A DNA stretch of 25,357 bases from Holophagales bacterium UBA2201. GTDB lineage: Bacteria > Acidobacteriota > Thermoanaerobaculia > UBA2201. The DNA lies in the NCBI GenBank assembly GCA_002327305.1, contig DCUZ01000057.1, positions 1-25,357 of the forward strand, in the 5' to 3' direction. The stretch's first letter is position 1. Every line of letters begins with the position of its first letter. The translations under genes and the position numbers were made by a program. The notes beneath the pieces were generated by a model that did no database searches, was not told the origin of the DNA, and saw only the letters and a program-made list of their open reading frames with translations. Positions 1-7,624 of the stretch are shown here, one piece after another.

Positions 1-2
1 GG

Positions 3-359
3 GGCCCGCCGCCGGTGAACCACGCGGGGGCGGGGGCGGCGAAGTTCGCCAAGGGGGCGGGGCAGACGCTCAATGTCGCGTACGACGCGGCGACCTGCTC
101 GGCGGAGAAGGTGGTCATCCTGTACGGCGCGCTGAACGATTTCACGGGGTACGACGGGTGCGCGCAGAGCAACGGCGAGGCGGACGGAACGACGACCATC
201 GACAGCACGGACCACGCCTCGACCTGGTACAACCTGGTGTGGGTGGAGGGGACCACGGCGGGGCACCCGGGGTTCGGCACGGGCGGAGCGCGGACCTGGA
301 ACGCCGCCGGCCTCTGCGGCGTCACGGCCGACGACAAGAGCCACGCCACCTGTCCGTAG
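3..359 (+). CDS. C-terminal fragment of an exported or surface protein (5' end outside window)
   Basis: The reading frame is open to the left edge, so only the last ~119 residues are seen. A GTG at 15 is in frame but has no ribosome binding site and is probably internal. The fragment has no membrane segment and is rich in Gly, Thr, Asp and aromatic residues. Four cysteines (in ATCSAE, YDGCAQ, GLCGV and the final ATCP) could form two disulfides, as expected of a domain folding outside the cytoplasm. The short hydrophobic run KVVILYGALNDF looks like a core beta strand. It resembles the small beta-rich C-terminal modules that end many large secreted proteins of GC-rich environmental bacteria, but I cannot name a family. 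The next gene starts 20 bases after the stop. Confidence 0.6.
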   Translation, partial: GPPPVNHAGAGAAKFAKGAGQTLNVAYDAATCSAEKVVILYGALNDFTGYDGCAQSNGEADGTTTIDSTDHASTWYNLVWVEGTTAGHPGFGTGGARTWNAAGLCGVTADDKSHATCP

Positions 360-379
360 TTTCCGATCGATCCGGTTTC

Positions 380-907
380 ATGGATATTTCCCGCCGCCCC
401 CTTGCGCTTGCCGCCGCGGGGGCGGCGCTGTTTTTGCTGTTCGTCCATGGTTCCCTGTTGTGGAGGGCGCACCGCCATCACGCCCTTGGGCGGGAGCATC
501 AGGCCGCCGGCCGGACGCTGGAGGCGGCGCGGGAATACCAGTCGGCCATCGGCTATTACGCCCCGCTCAATCCCTGGTCCCGGGCCGCGGCGCGGGACCT
601 GGTTTCCCTCGTCGTTGAACAGAGGGGGCAGGACCCCGCCCTGGCCTTCGAATTGGAGGACCGCCTGCGCCGGTCCGTCCAGGGAACCCGGTGGCTGGTC
701 CAGCCCTATGGGGGCATCCTCGGGTCGATGGGCGCCGGTCCGGGTCCCCCCCCGCGGGACCCGGACCCCCGGCTCTTCTTCCTTTCGCTCATCGGGCTGG
801 CCGCTGGATTCGCGGGCTGGTGGATGCCGGGGCGGGGGGGGCTGTTCAGGGCGGTCTTCTCAGCCTCGGGGCTGGCCGTGTGGGCCCTGGCCTTGCGGTT
901 CTGCTGA
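380..907 (+). CDS. Small hypothetical membrane protein, three predicted TM helices
   Basis: A 175-residue protein from the ATG at 380; the frame is open further upstream, but that stretch overlaps the preceding gene out of frame and reads as low-complexity Arg/Gly shadow. Residues ~8-26 form an N-terminal membrane anchor (ALAAAGAALFLLFVHG). Residues ~35-75 are amphipathic and TPR-like (HQAAGRTLEAAREYQSAIGY), followed by a charged soluble stretch. A Pro/Gly-rich linker (GPGPPPRDPDP) leads to two C-terminal helices (LFFLSLIGLAAGFAGWW and AVFSASGLAVWALAL). No enzymatic motif is visible. It is 20 bp downstream of the exported-protein fragment and may be cotranscribed with it. Its end is convergent with the DUF2723 gene, with only 24 bp between them. 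Function unknown. Confidence 0.65.
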   Translation: MDISRRPLALAAAGAALFLLFVHGSLLWRAHRHHALGREHQAAGRTLEAAREYQSAIGYYAPLNPWSRAAARDLVSLVVEQRGQDPALAFELEDRLRRSVQGTRWLVQPYGGILGSMGAGPGPPPRDPDPRLFFLSLIGLAAGFAGWWMPGRGGLFRAVFSASGLAVWALALRFC

Positions 908-931
908 TCCGACCGTCGCCGGAACGATGAT

Positions 932-3082
932 TTACCGTGGGTCTTTGGCGTTCTTCTCCCGCGCGGCCCGTTCCGCTCGGAGATAGGCCTCGGTTATTCG
1001 TTTGTCCAGCCCGTCCCAGGGGCGTCCGGCGATCCATTCCCGCACGCAAGAGGGGAATCCCGCCTCCGCCGCGGTAAGAAGGAGATGTTCCAGGTCCTTC
1101 GAAGGGAGGGGTTCGGAAGGGATGGCGGCGCAAACCTCAGCCATTCCTTGCATGCGCGCCACCATGGGCTGGTCGGGATCCCGTTCGAGCGAGCGGGCGA
1201 AGGCGGCGGCGGCCGCCGTGTAGTCGCCCCGCTTCGCCGCCAGCGTTCCCAGCGAGGCGTGGGGTTGGGAAAGAGAGGGGTCCAGTTCGACGGCCCGGCG
1301 CAGGGCCCGCCCGGCTTCGTCCTCATCGCCCTGTTCCAGCAAAGCATGTCCAAGGACGCTCCAGGCCGGCGCGCTATAAGGGTCATCGGCCAGCGCTTTG
1401 CGGATCTCCGCCACGGCGTGTTCCGGCTCGCCCAATCGGAGGAACAGTTGGGCGGCGCGCAAATGCTGTTCCGGAATGTCCGTCAATGCGGCTGCCTCCA
1501 ACTGTGTTTTGGCCTCCTCGCGACGGCCTTCCTCCAGGGCGGCATGGGCGCTCCGAATGTTCGCCTCCGCCACCATCTGCCGGCTCATCCAGTCCAGCCT
1601 TCTCCCGTCTCCATGGCGGGAGGGAAGGGCGGGCAGGCGGGGGGCCGCCCTCGTGCCGTCCGTCATCGCGCGGCCCGCCGTTCCAAAGGGGACCAAAGAC
1701 CATCCTGCGGGCCGGTATTCCAAAAACGGCGAGGAATAGACGACGGAGCGGCCTTCGGCCAGGGCGGTCCGCACCACCGGCGACTCCGCCTCTTTCCGAT
1801 ACTTCGGAAGCTCATCCGGCGGGACCCCAAACAGCGGTTCCTGGTAGAGGGGCCGGAAGAAGTGTCCCTGCCGGTCGTGGATCTCCAGGTCGCGCCGCGC
1901 CCCCTCCGCCTCCACGAGATAGGCCAGGGGGTTGGTGGTGTTGTCCTCCTGGGTGAAGAGGACGGCGCCGCGGGGCGCCTGCTGGAGAACATTCTCGGCC
2001 AGGTCCCGGACGAGGAAGTTGCGGCTGAGGTCGTTGACCGGCAGGAACCACGCGACGGAGACCGCCGCGACCAGGGCGGGGACGCCCGCCCAGCGCGGGG
2101 ACCGCAGGGCATCCAGGCCCAGCACGGCCATGACCGCCAGCGCGAGGACCGACGGGATGGCGTAGGCCTCGGAGGCGATCGGGGCCGTGTCCATCAGGAC
2201 GACGAACGCCGCGTCCATCAGCACGACGGCCCCCAGGACCAGCAGGAGCCGGGCTTGCTCCCTCCACCGCTGCCAAAGGCCGAAGACCGCGAAGGGGAGC
2301 AGGAGGTGGAGATTCTGAAGCAGGATGAGACCGTACTCCCCGGCCCGCCGCAGATACATGTCTATGGGCAGGGAGAGCATCCGCCCCCTCACCTGCCGAT
2401 TTGTGATGTGCCACCAGAAATTTTGCAGCGTTTCCGGATTTCCCCAATCCACGGCCGGGTCCGCGAGAGAGCGCAGGGGCAGGTAAAGATAAAGAAGGAG
2501 CGGCCCGGCCATCCACAATCCCGTGGGGATGGCGCTCCTCAGCCACGGCCTCCAGCCGCGCGCCTCGGGCCGGACGAGGACCAGCCAAACCACGGGTGTG
2601 ATCAGCGCCAGTCCCATGTGGCAGGTCAGGAGCAGGCCCCAAAGGAACGCCGCCGGGCGTGAAGAGTCCCCCACGAAGGCCAGCAGGAACCCCGCCAGGA
2701 GCGCGGCCTGAAGGGTGTACACCTCCGCCATCTCCGCCTGGGACCAGAAGGTGGGGGAGAGGGCGAAGGCCAACGCCCCCAGGGCCGAAAGCCACTCCCG
2801 CTTTGTCAGGCAATACGCCAGGGCCTCGAACAGGAAGAACGCCCCCAGCGCGCAGACCGCCGAAAACAGATTGGCGCGCCAGGCGATGTGGCCGAGCGGG
2901 ACCAGGAGTAGGAAGGCCTTGTGCAGGAGCATGTACAGCGGCGCCCCCGGCGGGTGCCCGACGCCGAGGGTCCAGGCGGCGGCGGTCAGTTCCCCCGCGT
3001 CATGCACGTGGACCGAAGGGGCCAGGCAGGCGAGGTAGAGCAGGCCCAGCGGGAGAGAAAGGAGGAGGGCGGGGCGCCTCAT
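932..3082 (-). CDS. DUF2723 (TMEM260-like) membrane glycosyltransferase-type protein with C-terminal TPRs
   Basis: A 716-residue protein. Residues 1-~360 are a polytopic membrane region of about ten helices. It opens with the DUF2723 signature: an acidic pair in HDAGELTAAAWTLGVGHPPG (Asp and Glu followed by HPPG), then PLYMLLHKAF, and later LSPTFWSQAEMAEVYTL. The family belongs to the GT-C clan, and its animal member TMEM260 is a protein O-mannosyltransferase, so transfer of a lipid-linked sugar on the outer face of the inner membrane is the likely role (inference). A soluble extracytoplasmic part follows, then about four TPR units at ~510-650 (for example SAPAWSVLGHALLEQGDEDE), which may bind acceptor proteins. 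Its ATG overlaps the stop of the carbamoyltransferase gene by four bases (ATGA), so the two are translationally coupled. It is the last gene of the operon. Confidence 0.85.
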   Translation of the reverse strand: MRRPALLLSLPLGLLYLACLAPSVHVHDAGELTAAAWTLGVGHPPGAPLYMLLHKAFLLLVPLGHIAWRANLFSAVCALGAFFLFEALAYCLTKREWLSALGALAFALSPTFWSQAEMAEVYTLQAALLAGFLLAFVGDSSRPAAFLWGLLLTCHMGLALITPVVWLVLVRPEARGWRPWLRSAIPTGLWMAGPLLLYLYLPLRSLADPAVDWGNPETLQNFWWHITNRQVRGRMLSLPIDMYLRRAGEYGLILLQNLHLLLPFAVFGLWQRWREQARLLLVLGAVVLMDAAFVVLMDTAPIASEAYAIPSVLALAVMAVLGLDALRSPRWAGVPALVAAVSVAWFLPVNDLSRNFLVRDLAENVLQQAPRGAVLFTQEDNTTNPLAYLVEAEGARRDLEIHDRQGHFFRPLYQEPLFGVPPDELPKYRKEAESPVVRTALAEGRSVVYSSPFLEYRPAGWSLVPFGTAGRAMTDGTRAAPRLPALPSRHGDGRRLDWMSRQMVAEANIRSAHAALEEGRREEAKTQLEAAALTDIPEQHLRAAQLFLRLGEPEHAVAEIRKALADDPYSAPAWSVLGHALLEQGDEDEAGRALRRAVELDPSLSQPHASLGTLAAKRGDYTAAAAAFARSLERDPDQPMVARMQGMAEVCAAIPSEPLPSKDLEHLLLTAAEAGFPSCVREWIAGRPWDGLDKRITEAYLRAERAAREKNAKDPR

Positions 3083-4746
3083 CCGGTCCTCCTCCCGAGG
3101 AGGCGGTCGTCCAGGAGCAAAGCGTCCAGGCCCCCCTCGCCGAAGACCCGCAAAGCGTCCGCCGCCGTGTCGGCCAGGGGCTCCCCTCTGAGGTTGAGGG
3201 AGGTGTTGAGGAGGACCGGCAGGCCCGTCCGCCGCTCGAAGGCCTCCAGCAGGGGGGCGAGGCCGGAGGCATCGCCGGGTTCGACCGTCTGGACGCGGCT
3301 GGTGCCGTCGGCATGGATCGCGGCGGGGATCAGATCCTTCGCCCGTTCGGGCAGGGGGAACGCCCGGAGCATGAACGGACTCGCCTCCATGCCGGGGAAG
3401 AGGTCGGGCCGTCGCGCGGTCAGGGCCGCCGGAGCGAAGGGCTGAAACTCCTCCCGCCTCTTCACCTTCCGGTTGAGGCGTTCCTTTACTTCAGGCCGGC
3501 GCGGGTCGGCCAGGATGGAGCGATGCCCCAGCGCCCGCGGGCCCATTTCGGCCCGGCCCCGGCACACCCCCACGAGAGCACCGCCGGCCAGCATCTCCGC
3601 CGCCCGCTCGGTGGCCGCGCCCCTCTCGGCCAGGACCGGGTGGTCCGTCCCGGCCGCCCCGGGCATCGATCCGAAGAAGGGGTGGGGAAGCGACCACGAG
3701 GGGTCCGCGAAGGGATCCAGGGCGGCCCCGATCGCCGTGCCGGCGTCGCCGCCCGGGGGAAAGGCGAAGAATCCGGCACATCCCGATTGCGCCGCCATGG
3801 CCTGGTTGAGGGCCGGGTTGAGGGCGAGGCCGCCGGCGGCGCACAGGTCCGGACAGCCGCTCAGCGCGACCGCCTGCCGGGCCAGTTCGGTGCCGCAGCG
3901 CTCCACCGTCGCCTGGAGGGCGCGGGCGAGGGCGAAGTGCTCCGGCCGGAACGGTCCGCCGGGGGACCGCCGCGGACCCAGGATCCGCTCGAACCGGCGC
4001 GTGGTCCACTCTCCGGCGAAATCGAAGAGGGCCTGGTCCACGATGAGGTTCCGTCCGGCGATCCGGCACCGGGCCCCGAAAGCGTCCACGAAGCGGTCGT
4101 CCCCCAGTGCGGCCATGGCCAACACCTTTCCCTCCTCCCGGTTGGGGGCGAATCCCAGGTGGACGGTGACGGCGGCGTAGACGAGCCCCAGCGAATGGGG
4201 AAAGGGGAAGCGGGCGAGGGGTTCGAGGGTGGGCCCGTCGCGGCGGATGGCGCGAAAAAGGGCCCCCGTCCACCGCTCGGCCACGCCGTCAAGGACCAGC
4301 ACGGCGGCCCGCTCGAACGGGGAGGCGGCGAACACCGCCCGCGCGTGGGCGGCGTAGTGGTCCGCGAACTCGACGGGCGCGAGAATGCCCAGGGAGGCCA
4401 GGTCGCGGGCCAGCCCTTCCATGCTCCGCCCTTTCCGCGCGAGATCGGCCGCGCGCGGCAGAAAGGCCCGCGGCCGGCGGGCCAGGTAGGCCAGCCGGGC
4501 GGCCGCCCCCAGGCGCGGACGGAACGGCACGACCACCTGGTCCACCTCCCCCGCTTTCAGGCCCGCCGAATCCAGGCAGAACCGGATCGCGCGCTCCGGG
4601 AAGACCGGGTCCCCCTTGACCCGCGTGAACCGTTCCTCCTCGCCGAAGGCGGCCAGGCGGCCGCCGAGGCAGAGGGCGGCGGAGGAATCGTGGGTGAAGG
4701 CATGGAGGCCCAGAACGGCGCCGGACCGGGGAGGGACGGGGGCCAT
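3079..4746 (-). CDS. NodU/CmcH/TobZ-family carbamoyltransferase
   Basis: A 555-residue protein, matching the usual family length. The ASKHA (Kae1-like) N-terminal domain shows GLHAFTHDSSAAL, EEERFTRVKGD, the metal-binding-type HYAAHA, VLDGVAERWTG, SLGLVYAAVTVHLGF and EEGKVLAMAALGDD. Further on are CAAGGLALNPALN and FPPGGDAGTAIGAA. The C-terminal domain has the strong signature EMGPRALGHRSILADPR, followed by REEFQPFAPA, SRVQTV and LLNTSLNLRGEPL. Family members transfer the carbamoyl group of carbamoyl phosphate, via a carbamoyl-adenylate, to hydroxyls of sugars or antibiotics in the cytoplasm. The substrate here is unknown. Its ATG directly follows the amidase stop with no spacer, and its stop overlaps the DUF2723 start. 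This placement suggests decoration of a sugar later handled by the DUF2723 protein (inference). Confidence 0.88.
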   Translation of the reverse strand: MAPVPPRSGAVLGLHAFTHDSSAALCLGGRLAAFGEEERFTRVKGDPVFPERAIRFCLDSAGLKAGEVDQVVVPFRPRLGAAARLAYLARRPRAFLPRAADLARKGRSMEGLARDLASLGILAPVEFADHYAAHARAVFAASPFERAAVLVLDGVAERWTGALFRAIRRDGPTLEPLARFPFPHSLGLVYAAVTVHLGFAPNREEGKVLAMAALGDDRFVDAFGARCRIAGRNLIVDQALFDFAGEWTTRRFERILGPRRSPGGPFRPEHFALARALQATVERCGTELARQAVALSGCPDLCAAGGLALNPALNQAMAAQSGCAGFFAFPPGGDAGTAIGAALDPFADPSWSLPHPFFGSMPGAAGTDHPVLAERGAATERAAEMLAGGALVGVCRGRAEMGPRALGHRSILADPRRPEVKERLNRKVKRREEFQPFAPAALTARRPDLFPGMEASPFMLRAFPLPERAKDLIPAAIHADGTSRVQTVEPGDASGLAPLLEAFERRTGLPVLLNTSLNLRGEPLADTAADALRVFGEGGLDALLLDDRLLGRRTG

Positions 4747-6660
4747 TCAGCGGCGGGCGGAATCCCGCGCCTTCGCGCCGCCGTTCTTTCCATTTTCCGC
4801 GCAGTAGGCGATCAGGGCGTCCACCACGGCCTGGGCGAAGGTTTGCCTGAATTGCTGCGTCGCCACCGTTTCCCGGTCCTTGGGATTGTTGAGGTTGGCC
4901 ACCTCGAGGAGGAGGCGGGTGGGGATGTAATTCATCTTCAGGATCGCCGGCAGCCAGTCTTTGCGGTAACGGATGATGCGGTTGCGGATGGGTTGGTAGG
5001 GGTGGATGGCCACGCCGGCGCGGTAGAGGGAGTCGATGGTCTCCTCGGCGAGGGTCTTCGAAAGGGCCTCGGCCTGGAGGGCCTCCTTGCGGGAGGTGGC
5101 CTTGACGTAGGAGGCGCCGGGGATGTAGATGGTGGCCCCGCGCACGGAGGGGTGGAGGGCGTCGGCGTGGACGGAGAGGAAGATCACGTTGGTGGGCGGC
5201 ACGCCCCGCCGTTTCAGTTCGGCCATGTATTGGTTGGCCATCTTCCACCGGAGATTCACCCCGGTCTGGGAATCGCTGAGGGGCTGGGGCGGGGTGGTGA
5301 GAATGGAATGGCTGCGGTGCTGGGGGAGGCGGTCGCTGGGGACCACGGTGAACCGGCTCTTGTTGTCCCGCACCAGCGGATGGACCACCGCCTTGGTTTT
5401 CTCCGTGAGCAGGTTGTGGAGCCGGATGTAGATGTCGTAGACATAGGTGCTCTCCCACAGCCCCCCCGCGATGGCCCCGGTGTCCCTCCCTCCATGGCCG
5501 GCGTCCAGGACGATATGGATCCCCTCCAACTTGGGGGCCTCCACCTTCACTTCCGCCGCCTCCACCGCCTTCTGTTCCGCCTCCCACTGCCGCCGTTCCG
5601 AGGAGTCCGACGGCAGGTACTCGGGGAGCAGAAGGTCGCGGGGGATCTTTACGGGGTACCCGGCGGGGATCTTGGTGACGTCCCTGATCCCCGATAATTT
5701 CGCGATCTCCTCGGCGATGCGCAGGACCTCCTCCGCCCCATCCACCCCCGTGAAGCGGACCACCACGGCGGTGTAGAGGGCCTCCCCCTTCTTCAGCCGG
5801 TAGACGGCCACGCCGTCCCGGTACTCCAACTGCATCCCCGATCCCTGCCGGGCCAGCATCTGGACGAAGGAGCGCCCTTCGGGGAGGGCGTCGCCCGCCG
5901 GTTCGGGGGCCGGAGATGGGGGAGGAGGGGATGGGGGAGGCGGGATCTCCTGATCTGCCGCCGAAGGGGATGGGGCCGCGGCGGCTTCCGGCGCGGGTGC
6001 CGGCGGAGCGGGTTCCTCCGGTTTCACTGGGGGCGGGGGAGGGGGGAGGGCCGGGAGGGGCTTGAGGTGGCGCGTCATCCCCTTCCAAAGCAGTTTGGCC
6101 GGGATGACGACGGTCTGCCCGGGTCTTACCTCGAGGGAGGGAAGATCGTTGTATTCCCGGATGGCGCGATAGTTCTTGCCGTCGCCCGTCAGCCACTGAG
6201 CGGCGTGCCACAGCGTCTCCCGTTCCAGCACATGGTGCCAGCCGTCGGTCCGGTAGACATCCCAGGGAAAGAGGGCCCCGAGCGCGGCGGCCTTGAGGGA
6301 GGGTTTGGCCCAGGCGAACGGGACGGTGATGCGGATTCCCTTCAGAAGGGTGGGCCGGTCTCCGTTGAGTTTTTTGAGTTCGCGCCAGCGGCCGGTGCCG
6401 CCCAGGACGCGGTCGGAAAACGAGATCCACCCCTCGCCCGGCCGGGGCAGGACCTTCAGCCACAGCTCCAATTCGCCGTCCATGACCACCCGCACCCCCT
6501 CCTCCACGGCCACGGAGCGGGGCCCGTTCGCGGCGAACGCCGGAGCGGCGAGCAGGATGAGCAGGAGGCAGACCAGGCGGCCCGGGAACAGGACCAAAAC
6601 CCGCTGTTTCACTCCGGCCCGGGGCGTCAGCGGAGTGCGTGCGCGCATCTCGGCGTTCAT
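4747..6660 (-). CDS. Secreted LysM-type N-acetylmuramoyl-L-alanine amidase (amidase_3)
   Basis: A 637-residue protein that cleaves the MurNAc-L-Ala bond of peptidoglycan in the periplasm. From the ATG at 6660 it begins with a basic stretch, then a signal peptide (LVCLLLILLAAPAFAANG); earlier in-frame ATGs would overlap the divergent promoter region. Residues ~50-210 hold two degenerate LysM-like modules, the clearer one around VLERETLWHAAQW to RPGQTVVIPAKLL. A Pro/Ala-rich linker (~215-285) and a third LysM-like region (YRLKKGEALYTAVV...GYPVKIP) follow. The catalytic domain starts at ~383: zinc ligands His389 (DAGHGGRD), Glu403 (GLWES) and His498 (SVHAD), and catalytic Glu586 (LLLEVANLNN). 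All key residues are present. It is the first gene of the three-gene operon. AmiC/CwlC-like, but the LysM-linker arrangement differs from E. coli AmiC. Confidence 0.88.
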   Translation of the reverse strand: MNAEMRARTPLTPRAGVKQRVLVLFPGRLVCLLLILLAAPAFAANGPRSVAVEEGVRVVMDGELELWLKVLPRPGEGWISFSDRVLGGTGRWRELKKLNGDRPTLLKGIRITVPFAWAKPSLKAAALGALFPWDVYRTDGWHHVLERETLWHAAQWLTGDGKNYRAIREYNDLPSLEVRPGQTVVIPAKLLWKGMTRHLKPLPALPPPPPPVKPEEPAPPAPAPEAAAAPSPSAADQEIPPPPSPPPPSPAPEPAGDALPEGRSFVQMLARQGSGMQLEYRDGVAVYRLKKGEALYTAVVVRFTGVDGAEEVLRIAEEIAKLSGIRDVTKIPAGYPVKIPRDLLLPEYLPSDSSERRQWEAEQKAVEAAEVKVEAPKLEGIHIVLDAGHGGRDTGAIAGGLWESTYVYDIYIRLHNLLTEKTKAVVHPLVRDNKSRFTVVPSDRLPQHRSHSILTTPPQPLSDSQTGVNLRWKMANQYMAELKRRGVPPTNVIFLSVHADALHPSVRGATIYIPGASYVKATSRKEALQAEALSKTLAEETIDSLYRAGVAIHPYQPIRNRIIRYRKDWLPAILKMNYIPTRLLLEVANLNNPKDRETVATQQFRQTFAQAVVDALIAYCAENGKNGGAKARDSARR

Positions 6661-6680
6661 GGTAGCACACGCTCCCCGCT

Positions 6681-6711
6681 TTGACCAAGAACGCCACCGG
6701 GATGATACAAT
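6681..6711 (+). promoter_or_regulatory. Promoter with extended -10 for the beta-propeller/sulfatase pair
   Basis: TTGACC at 6681-6686 is a good -35. TGATACAAT at 6703-6711 is an extended -10 (TGn plus TACAAT, one mismatch from TATAAT). The spacer is 19 bp, long but tolerable with an extended -10. The expected transcription start at about 6717-6719 coincides with the ATG at 6719, implying a leaderless mRNA. The -35 region TTGACCAA is also a near -35 on the opposite strand (TTGGTC), which could serve the divergent amidase gene, though no good -10 is visible there. Confidence 0.5.
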
Positions 6712-6718
6712 GGATTTT

Positions 6719-7624
6719 ATGCCGACCGCCCTTCTTTCCATCCTCATTCTCGCCTCCTCCCTGACCGCCCCGCTGGAGAAGCGGACCTACGACCTGGCCG
6801 CGGACGGCCCCCGCGTCATGGCGGGGACCGAGGCCGGGGTGGTGTTCTGGGAATGGAAGGGCGGCTCCCTCGAGCGGACCGGCCTCGCGCCCCTCCCCGA
6901 TTCCGTCAACACCCTCGTCCCCGTCGCGGGGGGCGTCCTGGCGTGTGTGGGGCCCGAGGGGGTCTATCGGGTGGACGGCCGGACCCGCGAGGCCGTCCTG
7001 CTGGCGGACACGAAGGGCGCCGCCATGGACGCCCTGACGGCCGGAGAGACCCTGATCGTCGCCGAGGGGACCCTGGGCGTGGGGTTCTACCGCGGCGGGG
7101 TCGAGACGGCCCGCGTCCCCACGACCGACTACTGCCGGGGCCTGGGGCGCACGGGAGGGACCATCCTGGCCGCCTGCGGGACCGACGGGGTCCTCCTGCT
7201 GGACGGAACGGGGCGTCCGCTGGGACGCCTTGAAACCCCCGGAGAAGCCCGCCGCCTCTCCGTGGAGGGGACGCGCCTGGCGGTGGCGCTGGGCAAGGCG
7301 GGGGCGCGCCTCTACGACCTCTCGGACGCCGCCGCGCCCCGCCTGCTGGCCCACCTTGATTCCCCCGACGGCACCCACGACGCGCAGTGGGACGGGCCCC
7401 TTCTGTTCACGGCCGAAGGCAAGGCCGGGTTCCGTGTCTTCGAATGGACCAGGGGCGGCAAGGCCGAGCCGCGCGGGGCGTTTCCCACCGCCTACATGGC
7501 CAACCGCGTCCGTCCCCTCGGCGGGAAGCTCTACCTGGCCGAAGACGGCGGCGGGTTCAGGGTGATGGAGTGGAAGAAGGGCAAAGCGGCGCAAGTGCAT
7601 CCCGGGGAGGGTGGCAAGCATTGA
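6719..7624 (+). CDS. Secreted beta-propeller-like (LVIVD-type) repeat protein
   Basis: A 301-residue protein. The hydrophobic start (TALLSILILASSLTAP) is a probable signal peptide with no basic n-region. The rest is built of short beta-strand repeats typical of propellers: GVVFWEW, GVYRVDG, GVGFYRGG, GVLLLDGTGRP, GARLYDLSDAAAPRLLAHL, GFRVFEW and GFRVMEW. The LYDLSDAAAPRLLA unit matches the LVIVD repeat pattern. No catalytic motif is visible; binding or scaffolding outside the cytoplasm is likely (inference). I chose the ATG at 6719 because the -10 box ends at 6711 and covers the alternative ATG at 6710, and no Shine-Dalgarno precedes either. The stop TGA overlaps the TTG start of the sulfatase-fold gene, so the two are coupled. 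Confidence 0.7.
   Translation: MPTALLSILILASSLTAPLEKRTYDLAADGPRVMAGTEAGVVFWEWKGGSLERTGLAPLPDSVNTLVPVAGGVLACVGPEGVYRVDGRTREAVLLADTKGAAMDALTAGETLIVAEGTLGVGFYRGGVETARVPTTDYCRGLGRTGGTILAACGTDGVLLLDGTGRPLGRLETPGEARRLSVEGTRLAVALGKAGARLYDLSDAAAPRLLAHLDSPDGTHDAQWDGPLLFTAEGKAGFRVFEWTRGGKAEPRGAFPTAYMANRVRPLGGKLYLAEDGGGFRVMEWKKGKAAQVHPGEGGKH

Noticed and set aside
6658..6688. Promoter for the amidase operon using TTGGTC as -35
   Set aside because: No acceptable -10 is found at 16-19 bp, so the amidase promoter remains unidentified.
4289..7621. A 1110-codon minus-strand open frame, and other very long open frames such as plus 2659-5697
   Set aside because: Shadow frames of a GC-rich genome: Arg/Gly/Pro-rich, no domains, and they overlap real genes with clear motifs.
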